Origin: Lachnospiraceae bacterium UBA7160
Lineage (GTDB): Bacteria; Bacillota; Clostridia; Lachnospirales; Lachnospiraceae
Assembly (NCBI GenBank): GCA_002491565.1
Contig: DKWE01000055.1
Location: forward strand, 1-21,470
DNA length: 21,470 bases
Reading direction: 5' to 3'
Shown here: positions 8,100-16,460 of the stretch, one piece after another
How the letters are laid out: every line of letters begins with the position of its first letter
Numbering within the stretch: position 1 is the stretch's first letter
The notes under the pieces: generated by a model
Seen by the model: only the letters and a program-made list of their open reading frames with translations
Databases searched by the model: none
Told to the model about the DNA's origin: nothing
Translations under genes and position numbers: made by a program

Positions 8100-10718
8100 A
8101 TGTTGAGAGAAGTAAAGACAGAGAATGGATGGGTGCGAGGAATGGAGGCCGGGGACCCCAGAATCACAGCATTTAAGGGGATTCCGTTTGCTGCGCCTCC
8201 GGTGGGGGAAAACCGGTGGAGAGCGCCGCAGCCTGCCGCAGACTGGGAGGGTGTGCGGGAGGCATACCGGTTTGCACCGATTTCCGTGCAGGATACTCCG
8301 GGACTTGGAACCGATATCTACTGCCGTGAGTGGCATGTGGACCCGGATATTGCGATGGCGGAGGATTGCCTCTATCTGAATGTCTGGACAGGGGCGAAGA
8401 ATGCCGGTGAGAAGCAGCCGGTGCTCGTATGGTTTTTCGGAGGGGCATTTCAGTGGGGCTATCCGGCGGAGATGGAATTTGACGGAGAGCGGATTGCCCG
8501 GCGCGGGGTCGTGGTCGTGACGGTCAATTACCGGGTGAATATATTTGGGTTTCTGGCACATCCGGAACTGACGGCACAGCAGCCGGAGGCCCCGGCGAAT
8601 TTCGGCTGCCTGGACCAGCAGGCGGGCCTGAAGTGGGTCATCCGTAATATCGCCGCGTTTGGCGGAGATCCGGGGAACATTACGATTGCGGGGCAGTCCG
8701 CAGGCGGCGCAAGTGTAATGCTGCAGATGACGTGTCCGGACAACTTTGGGTTGTTCCAGAGGGCGATTGTGATGAGCGGAATGATCCGGAACCCGTATGA
8801 GAAGTCCGGGTTTGGCACGCCGCAGCCGCTTTCCGGAGCGCAGAAAAATGGGGAAGATTTTTTCCGGTTCCTTGGTGTGAAGAACCTTAAGGAGGCAAGA
8901 GAGCTGGACGCTCTGTTTATCCGGGATCGCTATGCGGAGTATGCGAAGGAGCATCCGCGGATGGGAACGGTGGAGGACCATCGGTTCTGCTTTGGCGATC
9001 CGCTGGTGCTTTTCTGGCAGGGAAAACATGCGGCGGTGCCGGTGATGGCCGGGAATACGGCGGATGAGTTCCCGGGGCTGATCCGGGCGGAATCAGAGGA
9101 AGAACTGGCGGTATGTGCGCGCGAACTGTTTGGAGAAAAGGCGGATGTATTTCTGGCACAGCCGGAAGCACTGGCAAAGTCAGCGGACGGATACGCGGCA
9201 GTCAACGGGATTGAGTGTACCGTTAAGAGTCTCTTTTTGCAGGAAGAACAGCAGAAGGAGCCGCAGAATTGCTATTATTACCGGTTCGATGCGGATATTC
9301 CCGGGTGGGATGCGCCGGGGACCTTCCACTCGGTTGATCTGTGGTTTTTCTTTGAGACACTGGCAAAATGCTGGAGGCCATTTGTAGGGCGTCACTACGA
9401 TCTGGCGCGGCAGATGTGCAATTACTGGTGTAATTTTATCCGGACCGGCGATCCAAACGGGACGGATGCGGATGGCAGCAGACTGCCGGAGTGGAAATCC
9501 TATACGTGTAATCACCCGTGTGAGATGGTGTTCACCTCCGAAGGTGCTGTGTCTGGCGAGGAGAGCAGGAGCGGATTGCGCGATTTCCTTGTGGAGCAGA
9601 TGACAGAGCGGTTTGCGGCAGGGGCGGAGGAGGCAGACGCGCTTCGCCGTGAGAGAATGAGACCGGTGTGGCTTGGCGGGATCATATACCGTGAGACATT
9701 TGCCATGATCACAGACGGAGAAACATGCAGCGCGCCGTTTGCTTTTGTGCCGGAGGAAATTCTGAGTGTAGAGAGCTATGATGGAACCGTGATTTATGAC
9801 AGGACGGACTATGAGCTGAAGGATGGTATGCTGGTGCTGACGGAAAACAGCAGGATTCCGCACACGGGCTGGGAGACATTCCGGCATCCGGACCTGGAAA
9901 CAGCGCAGGCTGCGCTTCGTGAAACTTTGGGCGGGCCTGGTTTTGGACCGGTGGAGCTGTCAGATGGAGGATATCTGAATCTGTCTGCGATCAGTCATCC
10001 GGAGTTTGTGACGCGCTGGCAGGTAGCTGTGACGTACCGGACGAAAGAGTGCTGGGACAGGGTGCATTCCCAGATGGATCGTTTGCCGCGGTTTGCCGGA
10101 AAGCTGAGGCGCGATGAGACAGTGCGGGTTGTCGTGTACGGGGATAGTATTTCCTGTGGATATGACTGCAGCGGGATGTACGGGCAGCAGCCGGGACAGC
10201 CGATCTGGCCGGAGCTTGTGCGGGACAGCCTGCAGGCACGCTCAAAGGGGCGGATCGAGTGGATCAATACCTCGGTGGGCGGTGTGGATACGGAGTGGGC
10301 GATTGCGCATGCGGCAGACCGCGCGGCTTCGTATGCTCCGGATCTCGTCATCCTCGGATTCGGGATGAATGACCGGTGCGGCGGGGATGTGTATCGGGAG
10401 AAGACACAGCGCCTGATGGAAGAGATCCGGAAAGGATGCCCGGAAGTGGAATTTGTGCTGATTGCGACGACACTGCCCAATCAGGAGGTACCGACGCCAC
10501 CTCTGTTTTTCACATCCCACCAGGGAGAATATAGCCAAAGCCTGCAGCGACTCGGCGGAGAGGGAGTTGCAGTTGCAGATGTGCAGGCTGTGCAGCGCAG
10601 GCTGGAGGAAAAGAAGTGCTATCTTGATCTGACAGGGAATCTGCTGAACCATCCGAATGATTTTCTCTCTCGCGTACAGGCCCAGGTGCTGGATGTAGTT
10701 CTGGGCGGCGGTGTGTGA
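8100..10718 (+). CDS. bifunctional esterase: type-B carboxylesterase fused to SGNH hydrolase
   Basis: This 872-residue cytoplasmic protein joins two serine esterases. Residues 1 to about 505 are a type-B carboxylesterase with nucleophile Ser200 in GQSAGG, acid Glu323 in GNTADEF and His410 in FHSVDLWFF; EDCLYLNVW and the oxyanion-side FFGGAF are also present. Residues about 530-660 form a bridging beta-rich region. Residues about 675-872 are an SGNH/GDSL hydrolase with Ser683 in YGDSISCG, a VGG block, Asn757 in GMND and His851 in NHPND. The usual Asp three residues before that His is Leu848. Acetyl or aromatic esters on xylan side chains are the likely substrates, inferred from the neighbouring xylosidases. 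AAGGAGG lies before the ATG, and the gene starts 80 bases after the xylosidase. One continuous frame covers both domains. Confidence 0.9.
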   Translation: MLREVKTENGWVRGMEAGDPRITAFKGIPFAAPPVGENRWRAPQPAADWEGVREAYRFAPISVQDTPGLGTDIYCREWHVDPDIAMAEDCLYLNVWTGAKNAGEKQPVLVWFFGGAFQWGYPAEMEFDGERIARRGVVVVTVNYRVNIFGFLAHPELTAQQPEAPANFGCLDQQAGLKWVIRNIAAFGGDPGNITIAGQSAGGASVMLQMTCPDNFGLFQRAIVMSGMIRNPYEKSGFGTPQPLSGAQKNGEDFFRFLGVKNLKEARELDALFIRDRYAEYAKEHPRMGTVEDHRFCFGDPLVLFWQGKHAAVPVMAGNTADEFPGLIRAESEEELAVCARELFGEKADVFLAQPEALAKSADGYAAVNGIECTVKSLFLQEEQQKEPQNCYYYRFDADIPGWDAPGTFHSVDLWFFFETLAKCWRPFVGRHYDLARQMCNYWCNFIRTGDPNGTDADGSRLPEWKSYTCNHPCEMVFTSEGAVSGEESRSGLRDFLVEQMTERFAAGAEEADALRRERMRPVWLGGIIYRETFAMITDGETCSAPFAFVPEEILSVESYDGTVIYDRTDYELKDGMLVLTENSRIPHTGWETFRHPDLETAQAALRETLGGPGFGPVELSDGGYLNLSAISHPEFVTRWQVAVTYRTKECWDRVHSQMDRLPRFAGKLRRDETVRVVVYGDSISCGYDCSGMYGQQPGQPIWPELVRDSLQARSKGRIEWINTSVGGVDTEWAIAHAADRAASYAPDLVILGFGMNDRCGGDVYREKTQRLMEEIRKGCPEVEFVLIATTLPNQEVPTPPLFFTSHQGEYSQSLQRLGGEGVAVADVQAVQRRLEEKKCYLDLTGNLLNHPNDFLSRVQAQVLDVVLGGGV

Positions 10719-10734
10719 ATCGGAAGGGATACCG

Positions 10735-10810
10735 TGTGGATAAAGCGGGCTGCGGAAGATGGAACTGTGGAAAACCGTGTAAGAGGAAAAAACTTGTGAA
10801 TAAAGCGGGC
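10735..10810 (+). repeat. 16-base direct repeat 60 bases apart in an intergenic gap
   Basis: TGTGGATAAAGCGGGC at 10735-10750 recurs as TGTGAATAAAGCGGGC at 10795-10810, with one mismatch. Both lie in the 176-base gap between the esterase and the first GH43 gene. The spacing is exactly 60 bases. It may be a decayed duplication or a protein-binding pair; I see no promoter or terminator in the gap. Confidence 0.55.
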
Positions 10811-10894
10811 GGCCTGAGCGGCATGACTGTGGGATAGGACGCAGCGTGCAGGAACGGCGGAACGCTTTGCAGAAAAGATAAGGAGATATGTGCA

Positions 10895-12673
10895 ATGAGA
10901 TATCAGAGAGAAAAGGGGAAGCTTTTGCTGTACACCAGAGAAGTTTTGCCGGAGGAATACCCGGACGGGCTGGCGCGCAGCATCCACCTGGCGTACAGCC
11001 GGGATGGAAAGTGCTATCAGGCACTGCATGACAATTATGGAATTCTGTTTGCGCCAGGGCTGATCAGTGAGAAGGATACGATTGTCCCGAAGGGCCTGAA
11101 GCATCCGGAAGTGTTCGAACTGCCGGGCGGCAGGTACGGGATCACGGCGGAGCGTGTCAACGAGGATGGAAGTGAAGACAGCGGATGTCAGGGCAAGGTA
11201 TTGTTCTGGACTACGGAGGATTTCATGGAGTTTGAGCTGCAGGGCCTGGCAGACCGTCATAGCCTGGAACTGGAGGCCATGGCTGCGGCAGACAAGCTTC
11301 CGGAGGGGGAGGCCATGACAGAGCAGACTGCGGCATCCGGGCGTTCCGAGGGTGCAGCCATAGCGAAGTATATCGGGGCGGCTCAGCTTCCGAAGGGTGC
11401 AATTGCAGGCGGAAGCGTGGAGATCAGCGCAAACCTCTGTGACCGGCTTGTGCAGTACTGGGATAAGGTCTACAATACGGAGGTGCGCGTGCCGGAATGC
11501 GTCACAGTTTCCTCTGCTCAGGAGCTTTCTGAGGTATCTGCGCTTGCCGTTTACTCAGACGGCTCTACCGCGAAGAAGCAGGTGCTGTGGGAGATGGAGT
11601 CCATTGATTTTGACAAGGCAGGGTCTTATAAAATCAGCGGGACGGTGCAAAATGAGGAGTATTCCTTCCCGGTTGCCCGCGGGTACGGAGATCCCGTCCT
11701 GTTTTCGTGGAAGGGGAGCTGGTACTTTATCGCGACGAACGACAATACGGATGACGTCGGGCTGTATGTGCGCAGGGCAGAGACGCCGGCAGGTCTTTTT
11801 GAACCGCAGACTGAGGAGCACCTGATCCTTGGAAGAGACGAGACGGGGGAATTCTGGCAGACGTTCTGGGCGCCTGAGTTTCACGTAATCGGGGGAGCGC
11901 TGTACATTCTGTTTGCGGTGGGCGGCAAGGTCTGGGGACCGCAGTGCTACGTGATGAGGCTCAGAGAGGACGGAGATATTTTGAATCCCACGGACTGGGA
12001 GCGCCCTGTCCGCATCCGGAGACAGGATGGAAGCTGGCTTTCCACGGACGGGATCACGCTGGATATGACCTATCTGAGAGCCGGGAAGCGCTCGTATGTG
12101 GTCTGGTCGTACCGCAGGCATATCGGGACGCCGGATGACACAGGTTCGATGCTTTACATTGCGGAGATAGAGGAAGAGACACCGTGGCAGTTGAAGAGTG
12201 AACCGGTGCTGCTGTCACGTCCGCTGCTGGGCTGGGAAAATGTGAGCGGAACAATTAATAATGAAGGACCGCACAGCTTTGTCAGCGAAGGAACCGTGTA
12301 TCTGGCATATTCGGGAGGTTCTGCGAACCGCTATACTTATGTGCTCGGACTGCTGACAGCGCAGGAGGATGCGGATCTGCTGGATGTGAAAAATTGGAAG
12401 AAGAGCGGATTTCCGGTATTGTCGTTCTACTCCGTGGCAGGAGAATACGGGCCGGGACATAATTCATTCTTTGAAGATGACTTTGGCAATCTGATGATTG
12501 CTTATCATGCAGAGGATGCCATTGATCACATGATCCGGTGTGACGGAATCCGCAGAGTACATTTTGCGGTGGACGGAAGGCCGCTGTTTGATTTGTCCGC
12601 AGAGCGCGACCTCAATCCGGGGCTGCGCAGAGTGACGATGCGGGTCGAGGTGCCCGCAGAAGGAGAAGATTAA
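10895..12673 (+). CDS. GH43-family glycosidase with internal Ig-like domain (paralogue 1)
   Basis: This 592-residue cytoplasmic protein probably acts as an alpha-L-arabinofuranosidase or beta-xylosidase on imported xylan fragments. Residues 1 to about 125 resemble a propeller blade region (GLARSIHLAYSRDG, NYGILFAP). Then comes a low-complexity linker (about 126-180), an Ig-like domain (about 195-258, with YSDGSTAKKQVLWEM and GSYKISGTV), and the five-bladed GH43 domain (about 262-592). Catalytic candidates are base Asp266 in YGDPVL, the WAPEFHVIGG strand, and acid Glu457 in NNEGPHSF. It is clearly homologous to the gene at 14214-15935 in the same domain order. An AAGGAG site lies 10 bases before the ATG. 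It ends 2 bases before the next GH43 gene, so the two are co-transcribed. Substrate specificity cannot be read from sequence. Confidence 0.88.
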   Translation: MRYQREKGKLLLYTREVLPEEYPDGLARSIHLAYSRDGKCYQALHDNYGILFAPGLISEKDTIVPKGLKHPEVFELPGGRYGITAERVNEDGSEDSGCQGKVLFWTTEDFMEFELQGLADRHSLELEAMAAADKLPEGEAMTEQTAASGRSEGAAIAKYIGAAQLPKGAIAGGSVEISANLCDRLVQYWDKVYNTEVRVPECVTVSSAQELSEVSALAVYSDGSTAKKQVLWEMESIDFDKAGSYKISGTVQNEEYSFPVARGYGDPVLFSWKGSWYFIATNDNTDDVGLYVRRAETPAGLFEPQTEEHLILGRDETGEFWQTFWAPEFHVIGGALYILFAVGGKVWGPQCYVMRLREDGDILNPTDWERPVRIRRQDGSWLSTDGITLDMTYLRAGKRSYVVWSYRRHIGTPDDTGSMLYIAEIEEETPWQLKSEPVLLSRPLLGWENVSGTINNEGPHSFVSEGTVYLAYSGGSANRYTYVLGLLTAQEDADLLDVKNWKKSGFPVLSFYSVAGEYGPGHNSFFEDDFGNLMIAYHAEDAIDHMIRCDGIRRVHFAVDGRPLFDLSAERDLNPGLRRVTMRVEVPAEGED

Positions 12674-12675
12674 TT

Positions 12676-14118
12676 ATGGCTGAGAAGAAAAAGCAGGCAT
12701 TTAACCCGTACCTCCCATCCTGGGAGTACATACCGGACGGGGAACCGTATGTGTTTGACGGGAGAGTGTATGTGTACGGCTCTCACGACCAGTTTCGTGG
12801 CTGTGCCTATTGCCTGAATGATTATGTGTGCTGGTCTGCGCCGGAGGAGGATCTGTCTGACTGGCGCTACGAGGGCGTCATTTATAAAAAGACACAGGAT
12901 CCGCTGAATCCGGACGGCCGCATGTGTCTGTATGCGCCGGATGTCGCAGTCGGGCCGGATGGCCGGTATTATCTGTACTATGTGCTGGATAAGGTGTCGG
13001 TCGTATCGGTTGCGGTGTGTGATACGCCTGCAGGCGCGTATGAGTTTTACGGATATGTCCACTATCCGGATGGAACACTTCTTGGAGAACGGGAAGGGGA
13101 TGAACCGCAGTTTGACCCCGGCGTTTTAAGAGAGGGGGACCGCACATACCTGTACACGGGGTTTTGCATGCGGGGAGACCGCTCCAGAAGCGGGGCGATG
13201 GGAACGGTGCTTGGGCCGGATATGCTGACCGTGGAGGAGGCTCCGGTCATCATTGCGCCGAGCGAACCGTACAGTAAGGGAAGCGGATTTGAAGGGCATG
13301 AGTTTTTTGAGGCGCCGTCTATCCGAAAGCGCGGAGATACCTATTATTTTATCTATTCTTCGATTGTGTGTCATGAGCTCTGCTATGCGACGAGCAAAAC
13401 GCCGATGGGAGGCTTTGTCTATGGCGGCGTGATTGTGAGTAACACAGATCTGCACATTGACACCTACAAGCCGGCAAAGAAGCCGATGTACTACGGTGCC
13501 AATAATCACGGAAGCATTGTGGAAATCGCGGGGCAGTGGTACATTTTCTACCACCGTCACACGGAAGGCATCAATTTCTGCCGGCAGGGCTGTATGGAGC
13601 CGATCCGGTTCCTGGAGGACGGATCGATTCCTCAGGCAGAGATGACCTCCTGCGGCGGAAACGGCGGACCTCTTCGCGGGAGCGGGGAATATCCGGCGTA
13701 TCTCGCCTGCAACCTGTTCTGCAGGACAGAGGCGCTCTACACAGGAGATGCGGCGCTCTGGATGGACAACCGGTTCCCGAAGATCACGCAGGATGGCGGG
13801 GATGGAGATGAAAATCCCGGCTACATCGCGAATATGCGGGATGGCGCGACGGCAGGGTTCAAATATTTTGATTGCCGGCAGGTGAAGCATGTCTCGATTC
13901 GTGTACGCGGGTACTGCCGGGGAAGCTTTCACGTAAAAACATCCTGGGACGGACCGTCACTTGGAGAAATCCCGGTAGAGTATTCCAATATCTGGACGGA
14001 GTACGGGGCAGATATCCGGATTCCGGACGGGGTGCAGGCGCTGTACTTTGAATTTCTGGGCGAGGGAGCTGCGAGCTTTGGAGCGTTCATACTGGAAGAG
14101 GAGTGCCAGGAAATCTGA
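12676..14118 (+). CDS. GH43-family glycosidase with C-terminal CBM6-like domain
   Basis: This inverting glycosidase of 480 residues lacks a signal peptide and probably cleaves arabinofuranosyl or xylosyl groups from oligosaccharides. The propeller covers about residues 9-310. Candidate catalytic residues are base Asp21 in IPDGEPYVF, modulator Asp89 in YAPDVAVGPDG and acid Glu212 in FFEAPSIRK. Residues about 350-480 form a beta-sandwich that resembles CBM6-type sugar-binding modules. It differs in layout from the two GH43 genes around it, having no N-terminal extension and no Ig-like domain. The start follows the previous stop by 2 bases, with an AGGAG ribosome-binding site inside the previous gene, which suggests translational coupling. 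Confidence 0.9.
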   Translation: MAEKKKQAFNPYLPSWEYIPDGEPYVFDGRVYVYGSHDQFRGCAYCLNDYVCWSAPEEDLSDWRYEGVIYKKTQDPLNPDGRMCLYAPDVAVGPDGRYYLYYVLDKVSVVSVAVCDTPAGAYEFYGYVHYPDGTLLGEREGDEPQFDPGVLREGDRTYLYTGFCMRGDRSRSGAMGTVLGPDMLTVEEAPVIIAPSEPYSKGSGFEGHEFFEAPSIRKRGDTYYFIYSSIVCHELCYATSKTPMGGFVYGGVIVSNTDLHIDTYKPAKKPMYYGANNHGSIVEIAGQWYIFYHRHTEGINFCRQGCMEPIRFLEDGSIPQAEMTSCGGNGGPLRGSGEYPAYLACNLFCRTEALYTGDAALWMDNRFPKITQDGGDGDENPGYIANMRDGATAGFKYFDCRQVKHVSIRVRGYCRGSFHVKTSWDGPSLGEIPVEYSNIWTEYGADIRIPDGVQALYFEFLGEGAASFGAFILEEECQEI

Positions 14119-14121
14119 ATG

Positions 14122-14155
14122 GATAGGAAGTCTTTCATTGCTCGCTTCCTTTATC
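14122..14155 (+). promoter_or_regulatory. weak stem-loop between GH43 genes
   Basis: AGGAAG (14125-14130) can pair with CTTCCT (14145-14150), and flanking GAT/ATC may extend the stem across a small bulge. The loop is 14 bases. It lies just after the stop of the preceding gene in a 95-base gap and has only a short T-rich tail, so partial termination or mRNA protection is possible but unproven. Confidence 0.25.
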
Positions 14156-14213
14156 AGCGGGCGTCTGAAAGTTTGATTCCGGTTTATCTGGATCAGGACA
14201 CAGGAGGAACAAA

Positions 14214-15935
14214 ATGAACTACTATGTGATGTGTTATACAAGAAAGCCAGATCCGTCGCTCTACTATGAGGAGCGGCTTGCGTACAGTGTGCATCTCGCT
14301 CTGAAAGAGGGGGATGGAGATTTTTATGCGCTGAACCACAATTCCGGAGTTTTGTTTGCGCGGGCGACGGAAAATGAGGACGGCAGTCTGAATCCAAAGA
14401 GCCTGAAGGATCCGGTTCTGTACCGCAGACCGGACGGTGCCTTTGGCGTGCAGGCGCGCCGCATCGAGGGGGACGGCGAAGAGGAACCGGGGAAGCCGGT
14501 GATCCTGCGCTGGAGCTCCCGCGATCTGATCGTGTTTGAGGAGACAAAAGACGGGGAAGCCACAGAGCAGGCGCTGCGGGAAGGCATCGCCTGTGAGACT
14601 TTTGCAGAGCGGGTACTGGAGGAGTATACAGCAAGAAAAGCGTCCGCAGAGCAGGCATCCGAGAGAGCTTGCAGTACCATAGAAGGCTGTGTGCCGGGGA
14701 ACGTGATAGAGATCTCGGAGGAGGAGGCTGTCTATCTGAAGCGAAAGCTGCTGACGCCTGAGAGTGTCTCTGTCTCAGTCCCGCAGAAGATCTGTGCGTC
14801 GTCCCCTGCGGATCTGCGCAAGGTGCGGGCAGCCGTACATTACAGCGACGGGACAAGCCTGCAAAGGAGCGTGGACTGGGATCTATCCGGGGTTGATTTC
14901 GCAAAGGCGGGGAGCTATCCGCTTCGCGGAACGGTGCATCAGGAGCATTTTCCATTCCCGATTGCGTACAACCGCGCGGACCCGTGCGTGGCGAGGTGGA
15001 ACGGGAAATACTATTTTATTGCAACAAACGATGCGGACGACAACCACACGCTGTATATCCGGGAGGCAGATACCCTGGCAGGGCTCGCAGACGCAGAGGA
15101 GATCCTGCTGCTCGATTCTCATACGTATGAGGGGATCGGAGGGCTTCTGTGGGCTCCGGAGTTCCACGAGATTGAGGGGCGGCTTTATATTTTCCATGCG
15201 GCGACGCCGGGAGAATTTTATTGTGAGGAAAGCTATGTGATGGAGCTGCGCGAGGGCGGCAGTCCGGCCTGCCGCGGCGACTGGTCAGCGCCGAAGCGGG
15301 TGAAAAAGAAAGACGGGAGTGATCTGTGTGAGATGGGCAAAACGATCACCCTCGATATGACGTGTTTCCTGTGGGAGGGAGACTATTATGTGGTATGGTC
15401 CCAGCGGCAGTTTTTGCCGAAGGATCTCGGCGCATGGCTGTATATAGCAAAGCTGAATCCGAAGGAGCCGTGGAAGCTGCTGACAGACCCGGTTGTGCTC
15501 ACAAAGCCGGAATACGGCTGGGAGAACAATCATGTGTTTGTAGACGAAGGACCGTATGCATTGATTCGCGGAGACCGTCTGTACCTGACCTATTCGGGCG
15601 CGCTGGTCGATTATACGTATGTGGTGAGCTATCTTGTGGCGGAAAAAGGACAGAATCTGCTGGACGCAGCTTCCTGGCGCAAGAACGGATATCCGATCCT
15701 CTCCCTCCGGAGCGTACCAGGGGAATATGGAACCGGACATAATGCGTATGTAGAGGATGAGGATGGAATCATCTGGAATACCTATCATGCGAGACCAGGT
15801 GCAGACGGCGTGCGCAGCAGCGGTTTCCGCAGAGTCCATTTCGATACCGACGGCTGTCCGATGCTGGATGTGACAGAAGAACTGGATCTGAGAGAAGGAC
15901 TTGAAAAAGTGGAGACAACATTGGTCATTGACTGA
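14214..15935 (+). CDS. GH43-family glycosidase with internal Ig-like domain (paralogue 2)
   Basis: This 573-residue protein has no signal peptide and is a paralogue of the product of 10895-12673. The order is an N-terminal blade region (about 1-120, RLAYSVHLALKEGDG, NSGVLFAR), a Glu/Ala-rich linker (about 121-160), an Ig-like domain (about 180-250, HYSDGTSLQRSVDW) and a GH43 propeller (about 252-573). Catalytic candidates are base Asp256 in RADPCVARW and acid Glu445 in DEGPYALIRG; WAPEFHEIEGRLYIF and CFLWEGDYYVVWSQR are further family strands. It probably acts on arabinose- or xylose-bearing oligosaccharides with a specificity different from its paralogue, which would explain keeping both. 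AGGAGG stands before the ATG. It is the last gene of the sugar cluster; no clear intrinsic terminator follows. Confidence 0.88.
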   Translation: MNYYVMCYTRKPDPSLYYEERLAYSVHLALKEGDGDFYALNHNSGVLFARATENEDGSLNPKSLKDPVLYRRPDGAFGVQARRIEGDGEEEPGKPVILRWSSRDLIVFEETKDGEATEQALREGIACETFAERVLEEYTARKASAEQASERACSTIEGCVPGNVIEISEEEAVYLKRKLLTPESVSVSVPQKICASSPADLRKVRAAVHYSDGTSLQRSVDWDLSGVDFAKAGSYPLRGTVHQEHFPFPIAYNRADPCVARWNGKYYFIATNDADDNHTLYIREADTLAGLADAEEILLLDSHTYEGIGGLLWAPEFHEIEGRLYIFHAATPGEFYCEESYVMELREGGSPACRGDWSAPKRVKKKDGSDLCEMGKTITLDMTCFLWEGDYYVVWSQRQFLPKDLGAWLYIAKLNPKEPWKLLTDPVVLTKPEYGWENNHVFVDEGPYALIRGDRLYLTYSGALVDYTYVVSYLVAEKGQNLLDAASWRKNGYPILSLRSVPGEYGTGHNAYVEDEDGIIWNTYHARPGADGVRSSGFRRVHFDTDGCPMLDVTEELDLREGLEKVETTLVID

Positions 15936-15956
15936 TTGAAAACATTGTGGTAAGCT

Positions 15957-16246
15957 AGTGTGCCGGTCATATGATATTCAGCCAAACCTCCTTGCCTAAT
16001 TTTCCATCGGACTGCGTTGGCTTCCATCGACGATGCCACCGCATCGCCTCATTCAGCCGCCTTGCCGATGAAAAATTATTCTGCGGAGTTTTGTCAGATA
16101 TCATATGGTCAGCACACTCGTGTACCGTCTCATTCTTATTCAGCCAGACCTCATCACCTGGTTTTCCATCGGACTGCGTTAGCTTTGAACGACGATGCCA
16201 CCGCATCGCCTCATTTGGGCTGTCTTGCGGATGAAAAATCATGCTG
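15957..16246. repeat. two diverged copies of an intergenic repeat, the first bounded by inverted repeats
   Basis: A block of about 108 bases at 15976-16083 recurs at 16138-16246, offset by 162 bases and roughly 80 percent identical. CCATCGGACTGCGTT and CGACGATGCCACCGCATCGC are exactly shared. The first copy is enclosed by a 21-base inverted repeat (15957-15977 with 16098-16118; 18 of 21 match, including CATATGATAT). Each copy carries a conserved small palindrome, CGATGC-CACC-GCATCG (16031-16046; 16193-16208). On the minus strand both copies stay open and give the similar peptide NEAMRWHRR followed by TQSDGK, which I recall from spurious small proteins of related genomes. This looks like a dispersed miniature element; no transposase is present. 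Confidence 0.7.
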
Positions 16247-16342
16247 CCACGCTCCAGACCGGAAGAGGACAGTACAGGAAACTCTAAAAAAATGTGTAAC
16301 ATTAAACGCGCGGTTCGCGAAACAACAGATACGTGAAGCTGT

Positions 16343-16440
16343 GAGGGTGTTGCAAAATGCTATTAAGACACAAGCTCAGGTCCCTGACTGCCTGGCAAGG
16401 TACCATAACTTGTAGTTTTCTGCAATTTTGCAGCACCCTC
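16343..16440. repeat. 98-base palindromic element with 16-bp arms
   Basis: GAGGGTGTTGCAAAAT (16343-16358) pairs with ATTTTGCAGCACCCTC (16425-16440), with 15 Watson-Crick pairs and one G-U. The 66-base interior has smaller pairings such as TCAG/CTGA (16376-16387) and ACAAG/CTTGT. It ends 20 bases before the start of the 63-aa gene and close to its ribosome-binding site, so it could act as a terminator-like or mobile palindromic element, or affect that gene's translation. The stretch 16247-16342 before it holds nothing I recognise. Confidence 0.65.
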
Positions 16441-16460
16441 CTGCCAACGGGGGAGGCGGC

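Noticed and set aside
15967..16302. Minus-strand open frame of 111 codons across the intergenic repeats
   Set aside because: It is openness produced by two copies of a repeat element; there is no ribosome-binding site and no domain, and the same DNA is open in other frames.
15957..16440. CRISPR array or transposon
   Set aside because: There are only two long diverged copies, no short identical repeats with regular unique spacers, and no cas or transposase gene in the window.
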